DNA of 64,000 nt from Micromonospora sp. Llam0 (GTDB lineage: Bacteria; Actinomycetota; Actinomycetes; Mycobacteriales; Micromonosporaceae): assembly GCF_003751085.1 (NCBI RefSeq), contig NZ_RJJY01000001.1, forward strand, positions 6,014,001 through 6,078,000. Direction: 5' to 3'. The notes beneath the pieces are model-generated. The model saw nothing but the letters and a program-made list of their open reading frames with translations, searched no databases and had not been told where the DNA came from. Positions 41,475 through 49,815 of the stretch are shown in pieces; within the stretch, counting starts at the first letter, position 1; each line of letters starts with the position of its first letter. A program made the translations under genes and the position numbers.

Positions 41475-42731
41475 ATGAGGGATGAGCCTGAGGAAGACTC
41501 CCGGCCGGCGTGGGCGCAGCGGCTTCGCTCGGAGCGGACCGCCCGGGGGTGGTCCCAGAGTGACGCGGTACGGGCACTCAGAGCACACGCAGCCGAACCA
41601 CTGCCCTCCGACAACGCCCTGTTGCGCAACTTGAAGCGGTGGGAAGCCGGTAGCTCCGAGCCCGATGTCTTTTACAAGACGCTGATCGCCAAGACCTATG
41701 GCACCGTCACAGCCGCATTCTTCCCTCGCCAGGGTGGGGCACACGTCGAAGCGGACCTGCTGGCGGACAGTGGCCTGGAAACCCTGGAGATTCTCTCTCG
41801 CATTCGCGCCTCGGATGTCTCGGCAGCCATGCTTGATGCACTTCGCATTGCGGCCGATCGGCTCTGCTGCGAGTACCCCTACGCTCCCCCGTATCAGCTC
41901 TATGTCGAGGGGAAGGCGTGGCTTCGACGCCTCACGAGCCTCATGGATCGCCGTTTAACGCTCGCGCAGCACAAAGAGGTTCTATCGCTTGCTGGTCTGG
42001 TTGCCTTGCTCGTAGGGTGCGTCGAATACGACTTAGGGCTACGGCGGGAAGCGGAAAGCACCCGTAAGGCTGCGCTAGCCCTTGGCGAGGAGGCGGGCGA
42101 CGCTGCAGTTGTCGGGTGGGCGCACGAAATGCGCGCGTGGTACGCGCTGACGCAGGGCGACTACCGGGGAGCGATAGCCGCCGCTGATATTGGAGCGGCA
42201 AAGGCCCCCGGCCAAAGTGTTGCTGTGCAGCTAGCAGCGCAGCAGGCTAAGGCATGGGCACGTATCGGAGACCGCAGACAAGTGGAGACGGCACTTGATC
42301 GGGGCCGGTCACTCCTGGAATCACTGCCCTACCCAGAGGATACCGACCACCATTTTGTGGTTGATCCGTCGAAGTTCGACTTCTACGCGATGGACTGCTA
42401 CCGGCTGGCACGAGAAGACCGGCTGGCCGGGATTTATGCCCATGAAGTCATACGGTCTTCCACGGATCCGGACGGCACCGAACGAAAGCCCATGAGGAAC
42501 GCCGAGGCTCGTTTGACACTAGGTGTGGTATCGGCGCGCAGAGGGGAGATTGAGGAGGCAGTGGCCTACGGCCGACAAGCGCTGTCGGGCGACCGCAGGT
42601 CCCTACCGTCACTCCTCATGTGCTCCCGAGAGCTACGGCAACTGTTGCAGGAGCAAGTACCCAAACACCCTGAGGCGCTAGCCTTCCTGGACGAGCTACG
42701 AGTCCTCAGCAACCCAGCAGGCTCCCGGTAG
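41475..42731 (+). CDS. XRE-type helix-turn-helix protein with TPR-like C-terminal region
   Basis: A 418-residue regulator. The N-terminal helix-turn-helix (about residues 12-70: WAQRLRSERTARGWSQSDAVRALR ... LLRNLKRWEAGSSEPD) is followed by a long alpha-helical region with TPR-like repeats (AESTRKAALALGEEAGDAAV, YALTQGDYRGAIAAADIGAA, RRGEIEEAVAYGRQALSGD). This is a common actinobacterial type, often found in mobile or accessory regions. ATG 41475 is preferred over GTG 41454. Third-position GC is clearly lower than in the rest of the window, suggesting recent transfer. It overlaps the convergent zinc-knuckle gene by 36 nt. Confidence 0.82.
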   Translation: MRDEPEEDSRPAWAQRLRSERTARGWSQSDAVRALRAHAAEPLPSDNALLRNLKRWEAGSSEPDVFYKTLIAKTYGTVTAAFFPRQGGAHVEADLLADSGLETLEILSRIRASDVSAAMLDALRIAADRLCCEYPYAPPYQLYVEGKAWLRRLTSLMDRRLTLAQHKEVLSLAGLVALLVGCVEYDLGLRREAESTRKAALALGEEAGDAAVVGWAHEMRAWYALTQGDYRGAIAAADIGAAKAPGQSVAVQLAAQQAKAWARIGDRRQVETALDRGRSLLESLPYPEDTDHHFVVDPSKFDFYAMDCYRLAREDRLAGIYAHEVIRSSTDPDGTERKPMRNAEARLTLGVVSARRGEIEEAVAYGRQALSGDRRSLPSLLMCSRELRQLLQEQVPKHPEALAFLDELRVLSNPAGSR

Positions 42732-43106
42732 CCCAGGAATCCATCCACGGGTGTTGCAGTCAGGGCAACAGATCCGGTTTCGCCCATCTCCGAACACAGC
42801 CTCGCCGGATCCTGCACACAGCTGGCAGGTCGAAGCGAAGGGCGGCCGGTCCGGCATGAGATGTCTCAATTCCGGGTAGCGGCGCGCTGCCTGGACGTGG
42901 GCGAACTCGTGCTCGCTCGCATCGGCGGGGCGCAACCTACCGTCGTCTTCGTCGATGAACACCTCGCCCGACTCTGACATGACGAAGGAGATCCCCAGGG
43001 TGCCGTAGACACCGAGCAGTCCGAGTTCCCGCGCCATCGCGGCAGCGGGATGGGCGGACGAAGCTTGGTCTTCGACGAGCCTCGCAAAGTACCCGGGAGC
43101 GCCCAC
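42696..43106 (-). CDS. Unknown protein with C-terminal zinc knuckles
   Basis: A 136-residue protein. The N-terminal half (GAPGYFARLVEDQASSAHPA) contains EHEFAHVQAARRYPEL, with a His-x3-His pattern. The C-terminal half has two CxxC pairs (TCQLCAGSGEAVF and ICCPDCNTRGWI) like a DnaJ-type zinc knuckle. No signal peptide. Function unknown. It is convergent with the XRE-type gene; similar pairs seem to travel together in actinobacteria, but that is an impression, not a search result. Codon use is less GC-biased than the surroundings. Confidence 0.65.
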   Translation of the reverse strand: MGAPGYFARLVEDQASSAHPAAAMARELGLLGVYGTLGISFVMSESGEVFIDEDDGRLRPADASEHEFAHVQAARRYPELRHLMPDRPPFASTCQLCAGSGEAVFGDGRNRICCPDCNTRGWIPGLPGACWVAEDS

Positions 43107-43485
43107 GAGGCAAACATACTCGGGATCGCTCGTCGGTAGCGCCCCGTCATTCGGGGTCGCCGGTCCGTAGGTTGTCGACTATGGTCGGACGTACCTGACG
43201 AACGTGAGCACCCTTCCGGCGAGGCTGCTCCGCGACCGGGGAGGCCAGTTCGGCGAGCGTTGACGTGGTCAAGACCCGGCTGAGCAGGGGCCTGCGAAGC
43301 ATGTCCCTTTCTCAGTTGACCTGCTCTCTTCTCAATGTTCCGGCTCCGCCTGGCGGGTTCTCAGCCAAGGTGCTCAGGCTGTCGGGGTACGGCCTGGCGT
43401 GCAACGCTGCGTACGGGGTGGATGTGCGTAGCCGGGCCGAACTCGCTCGGCCGTCGGTTGACCGTCGGCGGTCTATGGTGGGGCG
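43107..43485. other. Intergenic region, no gene supported
   Basis: About 380 bp between the zinc-knuckle gene and the VOC gene. The short frames present have poor codon bias. It probably contains promoters for both flanking genes. I see no repeats or hairpins of note. Confidence 0.5.
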
Positions 43486-43923
43486 ATGTCCGAGCAATGG
43501 TCCTTGACCGTCGACTGCGCGCGCCCGCGCGAACTGGCCGTGTTCTGGTGCCTCGCGCTGGGGTACGTCCCGGCCGCCCCACCAGAAGGGTTCGCCACCT
43601 GGGAAGCATGGCAGACCCATTTCAAGGTTCCCGAGGACGAGTGGGACGACGGCGCCTTCATCGAGGACCCAGACGGCGTCCAGCCCGGTGTGTCGTTCCT
43701 GAAGGTGCCGGAACCGAAGGTAGTCAAGAACCGCATGCACTTCGACATCCGCGTCGGCGGAGGTCGGCAGGAGCCGTCCGAGATGCGCTGGCCGCAGGTC
43801 CAGGCGGTGGTCGACAAGCTGGTGGCGGCGGGCGGCACCCTGCTCCGGGTGGACGAATCAAACGGTACGCCTGACCACTTGACGATGGCAGACCCAGAGG
43901 GCAACGAGTTCGACGTCCTTTAG
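43486..43923 (+). CDS. VOC-superfamily (glyoxalase-like) protein
   Basis: A 145-residue vicinal-oxygen-chelate fold protein of the short glyoxalase-like group common in actinobacteria. The two beta-alpha-beta3 halves are visible: SLTVDCARPRELAVFWCLALGYVP (first), and NRMHFDIRV ... VQAVVDKLVAAGGTLLRVDE then MADPEGNEFDVL (second). The C-terminal DPEGNEF carries the conserved Glu, and His in MHFDIRV a metal-ligand position. Substrate unknown: possible roles are dioxygenase, isomerase or resistance binding protein. It stands alone. Confidence 0.82.
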   Translation: MSEQWSLTVDCARPRELAVFWCLALGYVPAAPPEGFATWEAWQTHFKVPEDEWDDGAFIEDPDGVQPGVSFLKVPEPKVVKNRMHFDIRVGGGRQEPSEMRWPQVQAVVDKLVAAGGTLLRVDESNGTPDHLTMADPEGNEFDVL

Positions 43924-44322
43924 TGCGGCCGCCGGGCAGCTGGCCGCCGGACCCGGATGGGCGTATCGAACGCTCGTTCTCACCCCGCTACGCCTACAGG
44001 ACAAGGCATTCAAGTCAGCCAGGGCTACAAGGCCAGCCGTGACCCCTGCAAGATCAGCCGTACTCACACTTACCGCGCGGATCTTGATGGCCGCGACGGT
44101 CGACGAGGTCATCGCCCAGCTCGTGCGCTGCCGCTGGCCTCAGCTCGGCCGCCGCGATGGCCCTGCGCGCCCAGCAGGAAGTGACCGAAGTCGAGGAGAC
44201 CGCCGCTCAGTACATGTAGTCGCCCACCCTCGTCTGCTGATGATCCACAGCGGCTGTTCGACTTGACACGCCGGGGATGTGTCAGACCAAGCGCATCCGA
44301 TCGCCCGGCTCAATCGCCCGGC
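43924..44322. other. Intergenic region, no gene supported
   Basis: About 400 bp. A short tail-like frame ending MALRAQQEVTEVEETAAQYM (stop near 44219) may be the remnant of a degraded gene; nothing longer is supported. No clear repeat or RNA structure seen. Confidence 0.45.
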
Positions 44323-44682
44323 TCAGCTGAGGCGGGCGGCGAGGGTGTCGAGGTCGTCGACGAACCAGACCTGCCGGCCCCGGTTCGACTCAACGACCAG
44401 GTCACGCAGCGCCGTACTGCCGGCGGTGTGGCCGGTGATGTCGCCGACCACGACCAACCGTAGCCGGTAGTTGACGAACTTCTGCATGATGCCGCCGGCC
44501 AGCCCGCTGCGCAGCGCGAAGAAGCGTTCGTCCAGCCGCGCGACCGGGATCGCGACGATCTCGGCACCGGCGAACGTCTGACCGATCACGTCCAGCGCGT
44601 CCTGCTCGCCAGCGATTTTCGGCCCGTCGGCGGTGCAGACCAGCACCGGTACGCCGGCCAGTTCGACGATCTCGTCAGCCAT
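44323..44682 (-). CDS. DUF4180 protein
   Basis: A 119-residue protein with the DUF4180 pattern: a short beta-rich start (ELAGVPVLVCTADGPKIAGE), the acidic FAGAEIVAIPVARLDERFFALRSGLAGGIMQKF core and the end NYRLRLVVVGDITGHTAGS, ALRDLVVESNRGRQVWFVDD. The fold resembles STAS-like small domains. Function unproven. Its start overlaps the upstream helix-turn-helix gene by 8 nt, so the two are made together as a regulator/effector pair. Confidence 0.8.
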   Translation of the reverse strand: MADEIVELAGVPVLVCTADGPKIAGEQDALDVIGQTFAGAEIVAIPVARLDERFFALRSGLAGGIMQKFVNYRLRLVVVGDITGHTAGSTALRDLVVESNRGRQVWFVDDLDTLAARLS

Positions 44683-45160
44683 CGTCTCCAGCCCTCTCCC
44701 CGCTGTCCGTACGGAACATTCCGCTGCCCGCCCGCGTCACCGCGTCGATGGTGGACAGAATCTCGGCGACCGCGTCCGGGCCACCGAAGACGACGATCTT
44801 CAGCCGGTCTCGCGCCGGGTCGTACCCGGTCTGCAGCCGCAGCGGCGGCGCGGCCGACGCCCGGCTGCCGCCCTGCGCCCCGGCGACCAGCAGGGTGCTC
44901 AACCGGTCGGCGTCGGCGGACGTCAACCCGTCGATGTCGACCACCGCGGAGACCTCGACCACCGGGTCGGCCGGCTCGGCGGAGCCTGCGGCCCCGGCCG
45001 GGCGGCCGGTGAACGCGTCGAGGTCGGCCGGTGCGATCCGGTACTGCTTGCCGATCCGTACGGCCGGCAGCCGTCCGTCCCGGATGTAACTACGCACCGT
45101 ACGCACATGCAGGTCAAGCTGCTCTGCGACTTCCTCCACCGAGAGCCACGACTTCGCCAT
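44675..45160 (-). CDS. Helix-turn-helix (excisionase/MerR-like) DNA-binding protein
   Basis: A 161-residue protein. The N-terminal HTH_17 domain (WLSVEEVAEQLDLHVRTVRS ... YIRDGRLPAVRIGKQYRI, about residues 5-49) resembles excisionases and BldC-type regulators. The C-terminal half (about 65-150) is a separate alpha/beta domain (VVEVSAVVDIDGLTSADADR, KIVVFGGPDAVAEILSTID), perhaps a ligand or partner domain. Co-translated with DUF4180 (8-nt overlap). It is divergent from the SWIM/MoxR cluster across 211 bp and may regulate it; no operator was identified. Confidence 0.78.
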   Translation of the reverse strand: MAKSWLSVEEVAEQLDLHVRTVRSYIRDGRLPAVRIGKQYRIAPADLDAFTGRPAGAAGSAEPADPVVEVSAVVDIDGLTSADADRLSTLLVAGAQGGSRASAAPPLRLQTGYDPARDRLKIVVFGGPDAVAEILSTIDAVTRAGSGMFRTDSGERAGDDG

Positions 45161-45371
45161 TCTTCCCCATCAGCATCTTTTTCCCGTACGGCGGGGAAGT
45201 TTAGCGTATCAGCCGGTCGCCGACTACGATCCGGGCCGGTCACCGCCCGCCACCCCGGTTTGTCGCACCGGGGCGATACAACTTCTCGGGTACGGATCAC
45301 CGGTCCGCAGCCCCGCCGTCTGAGATGACGGCTGACGACGGCTGCGGTCGACACGCCTGGAGGGCAACCCA

Positions 45372-45887
45372 GTGGACGCGGACGACGCCGCCTGGCAGCG
45401 GCGAAGCATGGTACGGATGGTGCCCACCGCACGACCCCGCAAGCTGGCGAAGGTCCCCTTCGTCGAGATGGCGGACGGACGCCTGCAGGGCGTCGTTTCC
45501 AGCGGCTCGGACATCGGGCGGGTGTACGTGTCGTCGGTCGCCGCCGGCAACTACGAGGTCAGTTGCAGCACCAACAACAACCGGCCGTGCGGCGGGCTGC
45601 GCGGCGGTGACTACGCGTGCAACCACCTGACCGCGCTCGCCGACGAGGCCGTCGTGCAGTACGGCGGCGACCGGGTCGCCCGCTTCCTGCGGCTGGAAAC
45701 CAACGACGAGGTGACCACCGGCAACGAGATCTTCTGGGCGATCGGCCGGACCACCCTGGCCGGCGCGTCGCCGGCGGCGGCCGTGTTCAGCCGGTTCCTG
45801 CATCACTTGTCCTACCTGGACCTACCGGGGGCGGTCGAGCCGCTGCCCGAGCTGAGCTGGTTCCCGGCCGGGGCGGGGGCCCGCTGA
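45372..45887 (+). CDS. SWIM-type zinc finger protein, first gene of MoxR/VWA cluster
   Basis: A 171-residue protein starting at GTG 45372. Cysteines in YEVSCSTNNNRPCGG and DYACNHLTALADEA (C65, C73, C83, H85) form a SWIM-like C-x-n-C-x-H zinc site; SWIM domains bind DNA or proteins. The surroundings (GVVSSGSDIGRVYVSSV before, VVQYGGDRVARFL after) match the short SWIM proteins that accompany MoxR/VWA genes, comparable to E. coli YehQ. It opens a five-gene run; its TGA overlaps the next ATG by 1 nt. Confidence 0.78.
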   Translation: MDADDAAWQRRSMVRMVPTARPRKLAKVPFVEMADGRLQGVVSSGSDIGRVYVSSVAAGNYEVSCSTNNNRPCGGLRGGDYACNHLTALADEAVVQYGGDRVARFLRLETNDEVTTGNEIFWAIGRTTLAGASPAAAVFSRFLHHLSYLDLPGAVEPLPELSWFPAGAGAR

Positions 45888-47311
45888 TGCGCGGGGCACA
45901 GCTCGACGACCTGCGCGACGGCGTACCGGCCGGGGTCGCTGAAGCGCTCGACGTGGTCGACCGGTTCGACCAGGCGATGACCGGCGGCCTCGGCCGGCTC
46001 GACCCGCAGGGTACGGCGGCCCTGGCCGACCTGGCCGGCGCGGTCTCGGCCACCCCGCTCGGCGCGGCGGCTGCCGAAGCCGTCGACAAGGTCACCGCCG
46101 GCTCGGTCGGCGAGGAGCAGTTACTGCTGCTGGCCGCCGCCCGTACGGCCGTGGTGGGCGCGGTGCACGACGCGCTGCGGGACCGGCTCGACGGCACGCT
46201 CGGCCGCGACCGGGCGCAGTGGACGGCACCGACCACGGCAGCCGCCCCGGCCGACGGACGGCTGCTGGCGGCCCGCTCCTGGCTGGCCGAGCTGGCCCTG
46301 GCGGGCTGGCGCAACGTCGACCACGACCTGGTGTCGGCCAGCCAGCAGGCACTGACCGCGCTGCTCGCCGACCCGGCCCGCCGCCGGATCGCGGTGCTGC
46401 TCGACGGGCTCGCCGACGAGCTGCGCTACTCCAGCCCGGTGGCCACCATGGAGCGGATTCCGGCCCGTCGCTGGGCCGACCTGTGGACCCGCGCCATGCT
46501 GCTGACCAGCCCGCCGGGCGGGCCGGCCGCGCCGGAGACGGTCTCCGGCCGGCTGCTGATCGTCGGCGCCGACGTGCAGGAGCACGCGACCGCCGTACAG
46601 CTGCAGGTGCACGCGGTGCTGGAGGCCGGCGGCGGGGGTGGCGACGCCGACCGGTCCCGGCTGGTCCGGGTCAACGTCTCCGCCGCCAAGGTCGACACGA
46701 TCGTCGGTCCGGTGGTGTGGCAGCTGCTCGCGGAGCATCCGGTGCTGCTGGCCGCCCTGGCCGGCCGGCTCAGCCTCGACGTCACCGACCTGCCGCTGCT
46801 GCCCGGCGGCGACCTGCTCTGGCGCGACGACCAGGCCCGCCCCGGCGAGCCGACCGACCCGTTCGCCGTGGCCCGGGTGCAGCTCAGCGAGGCGCTCGCC
46901 CCGGCCGTACCGCCGCTGGACCGGCACCCGGTCGCCATCGCCGAGCCGGTGCTGCTGGAGGGCTACACGGTGCTCACCGACGACGCCGGGCTCGGCTTCG
47001 AGGTCGACGGCACCCGGGTCGCCGTCGACGTCGACCGGCTGCCCGGCTGCGGGCCGATCACCGCCGAACTGCTGGCCAAGTCGTCGGCCTGCATCGGGCT
47101 GCTGCGCTGGGACGGTGACGCGGCGGCCGGCCCAGGCTGGTCGGTGCAGCCGATCGGGATGCAGGTGACGGTGAAGCGCAAGCAGGTCGACCTGCACACC
47201 GGTGACTGGGCGCAGGGGCCGACCGACGCCAAGGTCGCCAAGGCGGTGGCCCGCTCCGGCGACAGCATCGCGATGCTGCGGGAGCGGGCGGGACGGTTGC
47301 TGCGGAAATGA
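45887..47311 (+). CDS. Unknown protein of the MoxR/VWA cluster
   Basis: A 474-residue protein of unknown function. No signal peptide, membrane helix or metal motif is visible. It is mostly alpha-helical in the first half (VAEALDVVDRFDQAMTGGLG, LLAARSWLAELALAGWRNVD), with a more beta-rich second half that mentions no known catalytic motif. It starts on the stop of the SWIM gene (1-nt overlap) and overlaps the VWA gene by 4 nt, so it is a fixed member of this operon, probably an adaptor or scaffold. That role is inferred. Confidence 0.75.
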   Translation: MRGAQLDDLRDGVPAGVAEALDVVDRFDQAMTGGLGRLDPQGTAALADLAGAVSATPLGAAAAEAVDKVTAGSVGEEQLLLLAAARTAVVGAVHDALRDRLDGTLGRDRAQWTAPTTAAAPADGRLLAARSWLAELALAGWRNVDHDLVSASQQALTALLADPARRRIAVLLDGLADELRYSSPVATMERIPARRWADLWTRAMLLTSPPGGPAAPETVSGRLLIVGADVQEHATAVQLQVHAVLEAGGGGGDADRSRLVRVNVSAAKVDTIVGPVVWQLLAEHPVLLAALAGRLSLDVTDLPLLPGGDLLWRDDQARPGEPTDPFAVARVQLSEALAPAVPPLDRHPVAIAEPVLLEGYTVLTDDAGLGFEVDGTRVAVDVDRLPGCGPITAELLAKSSACIGLLRWDGDAAAGPGWSVQPIGMQVTVKRKQVDLHTGDWAQGPTDAKVAKAVARSGDSIAMLRERAGRLLRK

Positions 47312-48648
47312 CCGATTCGATGATCAACTATCACGAGAACCGGCGCCAGGTGCTCTACTGGCGGCTGCTGGCCCGACTGTTCGACGGGCAGGAGCAGGCC
47401 ACACTGGAACGCACCAGCATGGCGGTGGTCGACGAGCTGGGGCTGCCGGCCGCGCTGCTCGACCCGGCGGTCTCCATCGACACCGTCGTGCAGCGGTTCC
47501 CGGAGCTGGCCGACGAGCTGCCCGGCCTGCTCGTACCGCCGGCTGAGGGCGAGAGCGCCGACGAGCAGCCGGCTGCGGGCGACAGCGCCGGCGAGTCGTC
47601 GGTGCAGGTCGGGGGCGACGAGGTACGCCGGGCCGCGCTGGCGTCGAAGCTGCTGCTCAACATCTTCGCCACCGGCAGCGGTGACGTCTCCGCCGGTCAG
47701 CTGGCCGGCTGGCAGTCCGACGCCGGCTGGTACCAGCAGGCCTGCGGCGCGACCCCGGGCCGCCGCGACGGGGTGCTCGGCACCATCGAGGCCGACCTGG
47801 TCCGCCGGATGCGGCTGCGCGAAGTGCTGGCCGATCCGGCGCTGGCCCGCCAGCTCACCCCGAGCATGTCGCTGATCGAACAGCTGCTGCGGGACAAGTC
47901 GAACCTGTCCGGAGTGGCGCTGGCCAACGCCAAGGCGCTGATCCGCCGGTTCGTCGACGAGGTCGCCGAGGTGCTCAAGACCCAGGTGCAGCAGACCAGC
48001 GTCGGCACCATCGACCGGTCGGTCCCGCCGAAGCGGGTGTTCCGCAACCTCGATCTGAACCGCACCATCTGGAAGAACCTGCCGAACTGGAGTCCGCAGG
48101 ACGAGCGGCTCTACGTCGATCGGCTGTACTACAAGCAGACCGCGAAGCGGACCACCCCGGCCCGCATGATCGTCGTCGTCGACCAGTCCGGCTCGATGGT
48201 CGACGCGATGGTCAACTGCACCATCCTGGCCTCGATCTTCGCCGGGCTGCCCAAGGTAGACGTGCATCTGGTCGCGTACGACACCCGGGCGTTGGACCTG
48301 ACGCCGTGGGTGCATGACCCGTTCGAGGTGCTGCTGCGCACCCAGCTCGGCGGCGGCACCGACGGCATGGCCGCGTTGGAGCTGGCCCGGCCGAAGATCG
48401 CCGACCCGCGCAACACCGTGCTGGTGTGGATCTCCGACTTCTACGAGTGGAAGTCGCAGGAGGTCTTCAACGGGCTGCAGGCGGTGCACCGCAGCGGCGC
48501 CAGGCTGATCCCGGTCGGCTCGGTCTCCAGCGGCGGCCAGCAGAGCGTCAACCCATGGTTCCGGCAGCGACTCAAGGACCAGGGCACCCCGGTGCTGTCC
48601 GGGCACGTCCGCAAGCTCGTCGTCGAGCTCAAGAACTTCCTCACCTGA
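47308..48648 (+). CDS. VWA-domain protein (MIDAS), CoxE/YehP-like
   Basis: A 446-residue protein. The C-terminal von Willebrand factor A domain (about 285-446) has an intact metal-ion-dependent adhesion motif DQSGSM (292-297), with TQLGGGTDGM supplying the later Thr and WISDFYEW the last Asp. An N-terminal helical region (about 1-280) includes an acidic stretch near 78-105. VWA proteins of this kind act with MoxR ATPases as metal-inserting or remodelling chaperones. Comparable to E. coli YehP. Overlaps the previous gene by 4 nt; the MoxR gene starts 51 nt later. Confidence 0.9.
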   Translation: MTDSMINYHENRRQVLYWRLLARLFDGQEQATLERTSMAVVDELGLPAALLDPAVSIDTVVQRFPELADELPGLLVPPAEGESADEQPAAGDSAGESSVQVGGDEVRRAALASKLLLNIFATGSGDVSAGQLAGWQSDAGWYQQACGATPGRRDGVLGTIEADLVRRMRLREVLADPALARQLTPSMSLIEQLLRDKSNLSGVALANAKALIRRFVDEVAEVLKTQVQQTSVGTIDRSVPPKRVFRNLDLNRTIWKNLPNWSPQDERLYVDRLYYKQTAKRTTPARMIVVVDQSGSMVDAMVNCTILASIFAGLPKVDVHLVAYDTRALDLTPWVHDPFEVLLRTQLGGGTDGMAALELARPKIADPRNTVLVWISDFYEWKSQEVFNGLQAVHRSGARLIPVGSVSSGGQQSVNPWFRQRLKDQGTPVLSGHVRKLVVELKNFLT

Positions 48649-48699
48649 TCCCCCTTTCCACTCGCCGTACGAGCCTTTCAATCTAGGAGAAACCGCACC

Positions 48700-49815
48700 A
48701 TGACCGCAGAGATGCTGCGCGCCCCCGCCGAGATCAAGTACGCCGAGGAGCTCGACTGGCTCGAATCGATCGACGACAGCCCGAAGCCGTACTCGTGGCG
48801 GTTGAGCCCGAAGATGGTGCGCCTGTTCATCCTCGGTTCCGAGCGCGCCGACGGCCTCGACCGGGAGATCCCGCAGAAGTGGTTCGGTGACCGCAGCTTC
48901 GTCGAACGCAGCATCGTCACCCTCGCCTCCGACCGGGGGCTGCTGCTGATCGGCGACCCGGGCACCGGCAAGAGCTGGCTGGCCGAGCTGCTCGCCGCCG
49001 CGATCTGCCGCAACTCGACCCTGGTGGTGCAGGGCACTGCCGGCACCACCGAGGACCACATCAAGTACTCGTGGAACGTGTCGATGGTGATCGCCAAGGG
49101 CCAGTCCCGGCAGTCGATGATCCCGTCGCCGATCATGACCGCGATGGAGCAGGGGGTGATCGGCCGGTTCGAGGAGCTGACCCGCTCCACCAGCGACGTG
49201 CAGGACGCGCTGATCTCGATCCTGTCCGAGAAGTACGTCTCCATCCCGGAGCTCGACTCGGACAACATCGTCTTCGCCCAACCCGGATTCTCGATCATCG
49301 CCACCGCGAACAGCCGGGACCGGGGCGTCAACGACCTGTCGTCGGCGCTCAAGCGTCGGTTCAACTTCGTCCGGATCCCGGTGATCACGAACAAGCGCAG
49401 CGAAGCGGAGATCGTCCGGTTCCGCACCACCGAGCTGCTGCGACGCCACCAGATCGAGCTGGAGGTGCCACCGACCCTGCTGGACGTGCTGCTGCAGAGC
49501 TTCGCCGATCTGCGCAAGGCCGCCGCGTCGGCGACCAGCGACGACGAGAAGTTGGAGTCGGCGCTGTCCACTGCCGAGCAGATCGGCGTGCTGGAGGACG
49601 CGATCCTGCACAGCCAGTTCTTCGGTGACCGGACGCTGCGCGCCGAGACCCTGGCCAGCTCGATGGTCGGTTCGCTGGCCCGGCGCAGCCCGGAGGACCT
49701 GGCGATCCTGAACAAGTTCTGGCACGGGGTGATCGAGCCGCGCAGCAAGGCCGACGGCGGGGAGTGGCCGGCGTTCCTCGAAGGCGGCCGGCAGAGCATT
49801 GCGACCCTGTCATGA
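48700..49815 (+). CDS. MoxR-type AAA+ ATPase
   Basis: A 371-residue AAA+ ATPase of the MoxR class. Walker A is LLIGDPGTGKSWLAE (85-92), the Walker B region is GVIGRFEELTRS (Glu-Glu 158-159), and the sensor 1 Asn is in IIATANSRDRGVND. SSALKRRFNFVRIP holds the arginine-finger region and a C-terminal lid follows. It probably powers remodelling of a client through the neighbouring VWA protein, as in RavA-ViaA or CbbQ-CbbO pairs, and compares with E. coli YehL. ATG 48700 follows AGGAG. Its TGA overlaps the next ATG (ATGA). Confidence 0.92.
   Translation: MTAEMLRAPAEIKYAEELDWLESIDDSPKPYSWRLSPKMVRLFILGSERADGLDREIPQKWFGDRSFVERSIVTLASDRGLLLIGDPGTGKSWLAELLAAAICRNSTLVVQGTAGTTEDHIKYSWNVSMVIAKGQSRQSMIPSPIMTAMEQGVIGRFEELTRSTSDVQDALISILSEKYVSIPELDSDNIVFAQPGFSIIATANSRDRGVNDLSSALKRRFNFVRIPVITNKRSEAEIVRFRTTELLRRHQIELEVPPTLLDVLLQSFADLRKAAASATSDDEKLESALSTAEQIGVLEDAILHSQFFGDRTLRAETLASSMVGSLARRSPEDLAILNKFWHGVIEPRSKADGGEWPAFLEGGRQSIATLS

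Noticed and set aside
43957..44266. Two short overlapping plus-strand frames after the VOC gene
   Set aside because: Low complexity, no ribosome-binding site and no consistent third-position GC; at most a gene remnant.
46963..49725. 920-codon minus-strand frame opposite the VWA and MoxR genes
   Set aside because: Antisense shadow; Arg/Gly/Pro-rich low-complexity content and no recognisable domain.
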